This document shows positions 1 to 5,958 of a stretch of DNA of 13,066 bases, piece by piece. The stretch comes from CAZAYB01 sp964489215. GTDB taxonomy: Bacteria > Planctomycetota > Phycisphaerae > Sedimentisphaerales > Anaerohalosphaeraceae. Location: assembly GCA_964489215.1 (NCBI GenBank), contig CAZAYB010000065.1:1-13066 (forward strand). The letters are read 5' to 3'. Below the pieces are notes generated by a model, which did not search any database, was not told where the DNA came from, and saw only the letters and a list, made by a program, of their open reading frames with translations. How positions within the stretch are numbered: position 1 is the first letter of the stretch; each line of letters opens with the position of its first letter. Made by a program: the position numbers and the translations under genes.

Positions 1-675
1 CTTGATTGCTTCTATGGCGGCGGGGTATAGTATATTGTCTTCCTTGTACATGTGTTCCCTTTTGAGGGGTACGAATATGTCTACTATGTCGGCGAGTTTT
101 TTCTGGAATTTTTTGATGTTTGTAACGCAGCATTTGTAGATGAGGTGCTCGAGCTGTTCGGTGTAAAATTTCAGGTCAAAGTGTTCGGTTTTCAGTACCG
201 AGAGCTGTCCCTGTATGTTTTTTTTGTCAAGCTCTTTGAAGAGTATTTCCTGTTCGATGTAGAGGTGGTCCTGGTCTGCGGAGAGGTGGCTTATGATGTG
301 TGAGAGTTTTCTGTATTCGTCATCGGTTGCGGTAATATAGTTGAGGTTCTGAATTGAAGCAGTAACGTCTACAAGGTCTACGAGAAGGAACCTTATTGTG
401 TCGTGCTCAGCGAGGAGCCTTTTAATTATGTGGCCGTCATGGAGCTGGTGTCTGAGTTTTTCAGCGGGGTGGTTAAGCAGTGCGATGTGCTGGAGGCATC
501 TTCTTCTAAGCTCGGTGGTGTCCAGTGCATTTTCCCATGAGTTCTGCTCTGCGGTTACTATGTCTAAAGGTGAAATGGTTCTCAAAAAATCGAGTTCCTG
601 GTTTTTGACTAATTCAAGATTTTCACCTTTGTCAACTCTTGTTATTATTTCAGTTATTTTGTCAATGCGATTCAT
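1..675 (-). CDS. DUF438/hemerythrin HHE-like protein, C-terminus cut by window edge
   Basis: An open frame starts at ATG 675-673 and runs without a stop to base 1, giving 225 codons; the true end lies outside. A GAGG Shine-Dalgarno sits about 6 bases before the ATG. Residues 1-75 resemble the DUF438 N-terminal domain: a short helix, then 'SPLDIVTAEQ' (35-44) and a later 'NHP' (68-70). The rest resembles a hemerythrin HHE four-helix bundle, with EH at 90-91, H137-x3-E141 followed by 'EILF', and H208-x3-E212 in 'KEDNILYP'. Those HxxxE pairs are the positions that bind a di-iron centre in this family. Family members are cytoplasmic and are linked to O2 or NO/redox sensing; some carry a C-terminal PAS domain, which could lie beyond the edge here. 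It is separated from the upstream kinase gene by 171 bases and appears to have its own promoter. The exact role is unknown; family assignment is from motif recall. Confidence 0.75.
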   Translation of the reverse strand, partial: MNRIDKITEIITRVDKGENLELVKNQELDFLRTISPLDIVTAEQNSWENALDTTELRRRCLQHIALLNHPAEKLRHQLHDGHIIKRLLAEHDTIRFLLVDLVDVTASIQNLNYITATDDEYRKLSHIISHLSADQDHLYIEQEILFKELDKKNIQGQLSVLKTEHFDLKFYTEQLEHLIYKCCVTNIKKFQKKLADIVDIFVPLKREHMYKEDNILYPAAIEAIK

Positions 676-726
676 TATAACCTCATTATATTTTATCCGC
701 TTTTTGCGATAATAAGCACAGGCGGC

Positions 727-761
727 ATTATATTTACAGATTAAACAATTATAATCTGTAA
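727..761 (-). promoter_or_regulatory. Putative promoter with inverted-repeat operator for the DUF438-like gene
   Basis: A perfect inverted repeat, TTACAGATTA (734-743) with TAATCTGTAA (752-761), is separated by 8 AT-rich bases. A consensus TATAAT lies on the minus strand at 732-727, immediately downstream of the repeat, which therefore covers the region where a -35 would be. It is AT-rich with no T-run beyond it, so a regulator site is more likely than a terminator. The rest of 676-846 shows no gene and no convincing terminator for the kinase operon. Confidence 0.5.
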
Positions 762-846
762 CTATACGCATGGCCAGGAAGATGGTTTTTAATTAAAGGC
801 GGGGTATTTTAAAAATGGGTAAAATTACTTATTTTATAATGAGGAT

Positions 847-3259
847 TCAGGCAACGGGTAGGTTTATTCTGAAAATACTTCCATTGTTTTTTGGCGCGAT
901 AAACTCTGCGAAGCCCTTGTGAGCCTGCGCGAATTTGCTTACGAGTGCCAGGCCCAGGCCGGTGCCGGTTGTTTTCCTTGTGGATTCGTCGTGTATTCTG
1001 TAGAATTCGTCGAATATTTTTTTTCTCTGTGTTTTGGGTATTCCAGGGCCAAAGTCTCTTACTTCGATGAATAATCTTTGGTTTTTTGAAAAAGTTTTTA
1101 TAATGATGTTTTTGTCTTCTGCATCTGCGGCGTATTTTACTGCATTGTCTATCAGGTTAATCAGTACCTGGCTTATTACATCGGGGTCGAAGTTTGCAGA
1201 CGGGAGGTTTTGTGCAAGGTCGAGTTCGAAGTTAAAGCCAAGTTGCTTTGCGCATGGTTCCATCATTTGCACAACTTTTTCAACAGTATCGTTAATGTTA
1301 CCGATACGGAAGTTGTATTTTTTTCTGCCCTGCTGGATTCTTGAGAAATCGAGTACGTTTTCTATCAGTCTTGAGAGTCTTTCAGATTCCGACCTGACAT
1401 TTGAGTAGTACTGATTTAGCTTTTTCTGGTCGTTTACGTAGCCTTTTTCGAGCATTTCGCTGTACATTCTTATACTTGTTAGAGGTGTTCTAAGCTCATG
1501 AGAAACAGCGGAGAGGAAGTCGTCTTTTTTTCTTACGAGCTCGACCTGTCGGGCGACGTTATACCAAAGTGCAATCAGTGCCAGGAGTACGGCGATTGTT
1601 ACGAGAGTGATAATTGCGGTGTACCATTTTTTTAGCCGATTTATCTGTGTCTGTATGAATGAGTTTTGTTTTTCGAAAAGGTTAATTACCATTGAGCCGA
1701 ATCCGAAGTCCAGGAGAGCGGAATGGCGTGCATTCGGTTCGGGGCGGGGAGAAATTTCGAAGGACATTCCAGCTCTAATCAGCTGGTCGGCAGATTGTGT
1801 CAATTCCTCGAGCAGCTGCTTTTGGTTTAGTTTGAAGCCTTGTATTAGGTGAGTATCTTCAATTGTTACGTGCCTTAAGAGATAGACTTGTCCGTTTAGT
1901 ATTTTATTTTCAGTTGTTTTAATTACTACCGGCACGAAGGGTTCTATTCTGACCTTTACTGTGTTTTGGGGCTTGGTTCCTTTATCGGCAAGCCGGCCTG
2001 ACATTACAGAGGTGTTATTTTCAAGAGTATTCCGCCCATATCTGGGGGGGGATTGTGTCTTTGTTTTCTCATAATTTAATTTTTGGGAATCTTTTCCCCG
2101 GCTTTTCATCAAGGATTCTTCGTGCTGTTCTTCTGAGATTCGCTTATTTAGTCTGGAAGTGGCATTTACAGAGCGATCGGAGTCATTTGAAAAAATGAAG
2201 TTATCGTGGCGTGAGTCTTCTTTGAGATCCGAAGCTGCCTGGGGGGTTGTGTTTTGGACCTGGTTTTCGAAAACCATCTGACGTGACTGTTCTATGGTTT
2301 GGNNNNNNNNNNGACATTACAGAGGTGTAATTTCCACGGGTTTGCCGGGAAGTTTGGGGGGGGGCTTGTGTCTGAGTTTTCTGGTATCTTAATTTTTGGG
2401 AATCTTTTTCCTGGGATTTTATCAAGGATTCTTCGTGCTGTTCTTTTGAGATTCGCTTATTTAGCCTGGAAGTGTTATTTACAGACTGACCGGAGTTATT
2501 GGGGCGTGAGTCAGTTTTGCGATCTGAAACTGTCTGGGGTGGAGTATTTCGAATCTGGTTTTCGAAAACCATTTGGCGTGACTGTTCTATGGTTTGGATT
2601 TGTTTGTTTTCCTGCAAAGATTCGATTTTCAGCTGCGCTGTTTTGCTTTTTTGCCGAGCTGTCCGGGAAGATGTTTGGGATATTTCATCTTCTGCGACTG
2701 GTTTTTTGGCGGCGGTTTTCAGGGAGGATCTGGAAAATACATAATCATATTGTCTGGGCTGGTTTAGAATTTTTGCGAGGTTTTCAGGGTCTACCGTTCT
2801 TTTTCTTGCGAAGCCGTCTCCAGTCAGAGCGGGCAGCAGTGTGTTTTTTAAGTTTGTTATATATTGTTTGATTTGGGGCTGAGCGTCAGCAATTTGGCGG
2901 CTTGAATAGTATGGTGTGTCTATGAGTCCTGTGGGCTGAATCTGGAAGTATCCCTGGGCGAGTCCGTTGTTGAATTTGTCTGCGAGGGGTGAACGGAGCA
3001 AAGCAGTCTGACTGTTTGTAGTTTCAGGGATGTACTGGTATTGATAGTCGGTCCATTTTCTGTTTTGCTCGGTGTGTATGAATCGGTCCATTTTTCTTTT
3101 CATATCTGCGCGGATCTGTTCGGCAACAGAGGTAAACTCGGCGTATCGCCTTCCCATCAGGCCCTGTCTGTGAAGTGAGAGGGAGAAAAACCCGAGGATT
3201 ACCAGCCCTGTGAGAGCGGTTATGATTACAATTGTAATTATCCAGAGTTTTTTGTACAT
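847..3259 (-). CDS. Membrane sensor histidine kinase, interrupted by an assembly gap
   Basis: This is the sensor half of a two-component system; it should autophosphorylate on His and pass the phosphate to the regulator encoded just upstream. The chosen start, ATG 3259-3257, comes 1 base after the regulator's stop; an in-frame GTG at 3286 overlaps the regulator and has poorer support. About 799 residues are visible (315 before and 484 after the gap). In order: a TM helix at about residues 4-27, a long extracytoplasmic region containing a Q/S/K-rich tandem repeat, a second TM ('AIITLVTIAVLLALIALW'), then the kinase core. The core shows the H-box FLSAVSHELRTPL, N-box LINLIDNAVKY, G1 DFGPGIP and G2 GTGLGLAL, all intact. 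No clear HAMP domain lies between TM2 and the H-box. The ten Ns break the frame, but both flanks read the same repeat in frame: they leave 1 and 2 bases, so the true gap should be a multiple of three. The signal sensed is unknown. Confidence 0.88.
2000..2302 (-). repeat. Tandem repeat copy A inside the histidine kinase gene
   Basis: This 303-bp unit begins with gacattacagaggtg and ends with tctatggtttgg at the gap. It is a diverged copy of 2313-2597. On the coding strand both read ...TIEQSRQMVFENQ, then SRLNKRIS and EQHEESL, then NxTSVM. Copy A carries about six extra residues around 'FIFSND'. It includes an 8-base G run at 2044-2051. Confidence 0.88.
2303..2312. other. Assembly gap (10 Ns)
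   Basis: Ten Ns sit exactly where repeat copy A ends and copy B begins, as expected when an assembler fails at a near-identical tandem repeat and inserts an arbitrary spacer. Ten is not compatible with the frame on the two sides, so the true length is unknown and further repeat units could be missing. Confidence 0.95.
2313..2597 (-). repeat. Tandem repeat copy B inside the histidine kinase gene
   Basis: This 285-bp unit starts at the gap with the same gacattacagaggtg and ends with the same tctatggtttgg as copy A. It encodes the N-terminal-side repeat of the kinase's extracytoplasmic region. A 9-base G run lies at 2356-2364, at the same place as the shorter run in copy A, within a run of Pro codons. 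Confidence 0.88.
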
Positions 3260-3260
3260 G

Positions 3261-3950
3261 TTATGTCTCGTGTATATAGCCTGCACCCCTGATGGTTTTG
3301 ATTATTTTGGGGCTTGAGGGGTCTTTTTCGATTTTTCCTCGCAGTTTTGCGATGTGCATGTCAACAGTTCTGGTTTCGATGTCGACCATCTGGTCCTGCC
3401 AGACTTTTTCGTAGAGTTCTTTTCTGTCTATGACCCGGTTTGGGTTTGCGGCGAAGAATTTGATCAGTTCAGCTTCGCGTTTGCTTATCTGTATTGAATT
3501 TTTGTCTATGTTTACGGTAAGGGCGGCAAGGTTTACCTTGATGTTACCGAATTTGAAGTCTTCAGTTACAGACTGTGAGGGGTCTGTTCTTCTAAGTACG
3601 GCTTTTACTCTTGCGAGGAGTTCTTCGAGTGAGAATGGTTTTGTTACGTAGTCGTCAGCACCGAGGTTGAGGCCTGCAATTTTCTGGGGCTGTGCGCCTT
3701 TTGCGGTGAGCATAATTACCGGGGTTGCAAGGCCAGTTTGTCTCCATTTTCTGCATAGATCTTCACCGCTGATGTGGGGGAGCATCAGGTCGAGTATTAT
3801 CAGGTCGAACCTTTCCTTTTCGACGGTATTTTTTGCCTGCAGTCCATCTACAGCTTCGGTGATTATGAAATCATGGAAAGTGAAGAAATCCACGAGGCCT
3901 GTCCTTATTTTAGGTTCGTCCTCAACGATTAGTATTTTTTTTCTGTTCAT
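3261..3950 (-). CDS. OmpR/PhoB-family response regulator
   Basis: A 229-residue DNA-binding response regulator, the usual family length. The receiver domain (about 1-122) has the acidic pair E10/D11, phospho-acceptor D54 in 'IILDLMLP', T82 and K104 in 'VTKPF', so all catalytic positions are present. A linker leads to a C-terminal winged helix (about 130-229) with 'ELYEKVW', 'VDMHIAKLRGKI' and the terminal 'TIRGAGY' of the Trans_reg_C fold. It is the first gene of an operon; the kinase start follows its stop by 1 base, making the two a cognate pair. The start ATG at 3950-3948 has only a weak GGA-type ribosome site. Upstream lies a tandem 11-bp repeat typical of sites for this family, suggesting autoregulation. 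It is not assigned to PhoP/PhoB because no phosphate genes are nearby. Confidence 0.95.
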   Translation of the reverse strand: MNRKKILIVEDEPKIRTGLVDFFTFHDFIITEAVDGLQAKNTVEKERFDLIILDLMLPHISGEDLCRKWRQTGLATPVIMLTAKGAQPQKIAGLNLGADDYVTKPFSLEELLARVKAVLRRTDPSQSVTEDFKFGNIKVNLAALTVNIDKNSIQISKREAELIKFFAANPNRVIDRKELYEKVWQDQMVDIETRTVDMHIAKLRGKIEKDPSSPKIIKTIRGAGYIHET

Positions 3951-4026
3951 TACACTGTCCGTAGGATATTAGATTATGGCGTCTATATTATGGAACCGGT
4001 TTAGAGCAATTATCAGAGCTACCCTT

Positions 4027-4071
4027 ATTATAGTCAAAAAAGCAATTGAGCTAATGTAAAAAATATGTAAA
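4027..4071 (-). promoter_or_regulatory. Putative promoter of the two-component operon with an 11-bp direct-repeat box
   Basis: On the minus strand TTTACA-N5-TTTACA occupies 4071-4055; the surrounding sequence is two consecutive 11-mers differing mainly at the last base. Exactly 22 bases later is a perfect TATAAT (4032-4027). No good -35 is present, as expected of an activator-dependent promoter. The box fits the tandem half-sites used by OmpR/PhoB-family regulators and the TTHAYA-N5 pattern known for Bacillus PhoP. The regulator's identity is inferred. Confidence 0.5.
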
Positions 4072-4120
4072 AAAAGAGGACCTGCCCTTTTGATTTTGGA
4101 GACAGGTCCTTTTTCTTTTT
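4071..4120 (-). terminator. Rho-independent terminator after the beta-propeller gene
   Basis: A perfect 8-bp stem, AGGACCTG (4077-4084) with CAGGTCCT (4103-4110), has an 18-base loop. On the minus strand it is followed by a T-rich tract (complement of 4071-4075 and beyond), 16 bases after the stop of the 4136-5551 gene. A T tract also follows on the plus strand, so it could work in both directions. Confidence 0.8.
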
Positions 4121-4135
4121 TGGTATTTATCCAGT

Positions 4136-5551
4136 TTACATTTCTTTCAGCCAGTTTGCGGCCATTAATGCGAGGTCCTGGAAGTTTACGGCACAGTCAC
4201 CGTTAATATCTCCCACGGGGCATACGACAGTGATATCCATTGGGAGTGATTCATAGATGATATTGCATTTTCTGTCGGTTAATGTGAAGACAATCTTGTC
4301 TCCAAGGGCTGGAGGGTTACAATATAGTGTTTTCAGGGCTGAGGGTCCTGAAAGGTCGCAGTATCCGTTTAGCGGGTTTCCGTTTTCATCCTGAAATTGT
4401 TGCCATGTTCTTGAGGAGTTTTCATTTAGTCCGCAGGGCTGGAGCTCTGGTGCATCTTCGAATAATTCATCAGGGAACTGCTGCGAGTTGACCATTTCAA
4501 TGATGTACCATGTTCCATCAAAATCGGTTATGTAAGTTTTTGGTCTGGGCAGGTCCGGGTAGCAGGTGTATATATCCTGGATTTGGTAGAGTGAGGCGTC
4601 TGATCCCCAGCTTGAAAGGCAGATTGAGCCATCTCGAGATGTGTCGAGGTGTCGAGTGTATCCCTGCCATGATCCTATCTGGACACCATAGTTGCTATAT
4701 ATTATATTATCATCGGAGGCTACCTGGACACAGACCCATCCTCTGTTATCGACCCTGACGCTGCCGAATGAAGAGATTTGATTTGTCCAGTATACTGAGT
4801 CGTCCGAGACTTTTCTAAGGGATGCGTAATAGTCTGTTCCGTCTGTATAAGCAACGGCAAAATATTTCCCATCAGGTGAAATGTCGGCGCTATGGAGTGA
4901 GTTTCCGGAGACGATATCGTAATTGTGGATTACATTTCCTTTATAGTCGGTGATAATTATATCACTGTTTGTTCTTAATAGCACGGTTGAGCCGTCCGAG
5001 GTGCATCTTACCTGCCAGATTCCATAGGGGAAGGGCACGGGTATAGTTTTGTGATACAAAACTGCACCTGATGATCCGTTAAAACAGTAGAAATCATCGA
5101 AATGAGCTGCGAATACATAAGTTCCATCATCTGAAACAGCAACGTTCCATTCTCCGTATCCGAGATTATTTTCCCAAAGTTTGATTCCATCTTTGTCATA
5201 ACCAAAGACGTAATTGCTGGCAGTGCCGCCCTGTGTGCCTATTACTACCAGTTCTGCATTATGAGAAAGTTCTGCAGATTCGCAAGTTTGTCCAGATTTC
5301 AATGTAATGTCCGACATTTTTTTGTTATTTGAGGCATCAACAATTGTTATTACACTGGTAAATTCACTGAAAAAAGCGGCAAAATGAGCGTTTGGTGAAA
5401 GAGCTACCTGGCTCTGTGAGGTGTCACTACCATTGAGATCGATAAGGTGGTTTACCTGTACCTGGGCCAAAGCAGTGACCGAAAAGGCGATGGTGAGCAA
5501 GAAGCATAAGAGAACTACAAAAGACGGTTTTGTTTTTTTTGACGGGATCAT
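4136..5551 (-). CDS. Secreted beta-propeller protein with C-terminal dockerin-like motif
   Basis: A 471-residue exported protein. The start is fixed by a strong AAGGAGGG (5566-5559) 7 bases before the ATG. Residues 1-29 form a signal peptide: a basic start, the hydrophobic 'FVVLLCFLLTIAFSV', then 'ALA' before Q30. Residues about 35-325 hold repeated beta-strand units of WD40/PQQ style ('SPNAHFAAF', 'SDDGTYVFAAH', 'SPDGKYFAVAY', 'SRDGSICLSS'), consistent with a propeller. Residues 335-445 are a separate Cys-containing beta-rich stretch not recognised. The end (446-471) is one dockerin-like calcium loop: D448-x-N450-x-D452-x-A-x-N456-x-x-D459, then 'NWLKEM'. Single loops of this kind are common at the ends of secreted Phycisphaerae proteins and may serve anchoring or sorting; classical dockerins have two. 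No catalytic residues are visible. It is monocistronic, with its own promoter and terminator. Confidence 0.85.
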   Translation of the reverse strand: MIPSKKTKPSFVVLLCFLLTIAFSVTALAQVQVNHLIDLNGSDTSQSQVALSPNAHFAAFFSEFTSVITIVDASNNKKMSDITLKSGQTCESAELSHNAELVVIGTQGGTASNYVFGYDKDGIKLWENNLGYGEWNVAVSDDGTYVFAAHFDDFYCFNGSSGAVLYHKTIPVPFPYGIWQVRCTSDGSTVLLRTNSDIIITDYKGNVIHNYDIVSGNSLHSADISPDGKYFAVAYTDGTDYYASLRKVSDDSVYWTNQISSFGSVRVDNRGWVCVQVASDDNIIYSNYGVQIGSWQGYTRHLDTSRDGSICLSSWGSDASLYQIQDIYTCYPDLPRPKTYITDFDGTWYIIEMVNSQQFPDELFEDAPELQPCGLNENSSRTWQQFQDENGNPLNGYCDLSGPSALKTLYCNPPALGDKIVFTLTDRKCNIIYESLPMDITVVCPVGDINGDCAVNFQDLALMAANWLKEM

Positions 5552-5603
5552 AATTTTACCCTCCTTAAAAAATTGAAATAACTATTTGAAGCGTCACAAA
5601 GAA

Positions 5604-5656
5604 TTTACGTAAACTTCTCCTTGTTTTTATATTACCATTAATGGGAAAAAAGTCAA
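5604..5656 (-). promoter_or_regulatory. Promoter of the beta-propeller gene with a palindrome in the spacer
   Basis: On the minus strand TTGACT (5656-5651) and TAATAT (5634-5629) are 16 bases apart, a good sigma-70-type pair. The spacer ends with the perfect 10-bp palindrome CCATTAATGG (5635-5644), touching the -10, a classic place for a repressor. A second perfect palindrome, TTTACGTAAA (5604-5613), lies in the predicted leader. The remainder of 5552-5698 shows only the ribosome site. Confidence 0.5.
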
Positions 5657-5698
5657 GGTGATTTTTTGTTTGAGGGTAAGCAGCATTTATAGGCGCAT

Positions 5699-5735
5699 AA
5701 AAAAACCCGCCTTAGATTATACTAAAGCGGGTTTT
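5699..5735 (-). terminator. Rho-independent terminator after the small peptide gene
   Basis: A 14-bp stem with one mismatch, AAAACCCGCCTTAG (5702-5715) with CTAAAGCGGGTTTT (5722-5735), encloses a 6-base loop. On the minus strand it is followed by a run of seven Ts (complement of 5699-5705). It lies 15 bases after the stop of the small gene and closes the 5750-7596 unit. Confidence 0.88.
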
Positions 5736-5749
5736 GCAGAGTTGTTTGT

Positions 5750-5920
5750 TTATTCACAATCATACTGGCCATTGTCATCGTCTTGTTCATCATCCTGATT
5801 GTTCAGGATATTGCCGTATTTTTGTGATTCGTTAAGCTCAGAAGCGACGGCGATGTTTGGTACGGCGATATAGAGCGTCAGGATTAAAATGATGATCAGA
5901 TTGAACATTTGTTTTTTCAT
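5750..5920 (-). CDS. Small secreted acidic peptide, unknown function
   Basis: A 56-residue product, not recognised. The start is ATG 5920-5918, 7 bases after a good AAGGAG; a longer frame from an upstream TTG would place that ribosome site inside the gene, so it is rejected. The N-terminus MKKQMFNLIIILILTLYIAV has the form of a signal peptide, with a likely cleavage after 'AVA' (about residue 26). That leaves a mature peptide of about 30 residues rich in Asp, Glu, Asn and Gln, with the acidic stretch 'DDEQDDDNGQYDCE' and a single Cys next to the end. It begins 38 bases after the pilin-like gene and is followed by a strong terminator, so the two are probably one transcript. Low-complexity acidic tails can bind calcium, but that is speculation. 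The ribosome site and terminator make it a likely real gene. Confidence 0.65.
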   Translation of the reverse strand: MKKQMFNLIIILILTLYIAVPNIAVASELNESQKYGNILNNQDDEQDDDNGQYDCE

Positions 5921-5958
5921 TTTTTTTCTCCTTAACAATATGGTTTTTCGAGATTAGT

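Noticed and set aside
820..836. Inverted repeat TAAAAT-N5-ATTTTA after the kinase stop
   Set aside because: It is only AT pairs without a T-run, too weak for a terminator and likely by chance in AT-rich DNA.
2201..2302. Downstream end of the upstream kinase fragment in the shifted frame after the gap
   Set aside because: The shift is produced by the arbitrary 10-N length; the other frame carries the repeat peptide and the kinase domains.
2299..2871. Plus-strand 190-residue frame across the gap
   Set aside because: It is antisense to the kinase repeat, starts in the Ns, and has a Phe/Cys/Trp-rich composition typical of shadow frames.
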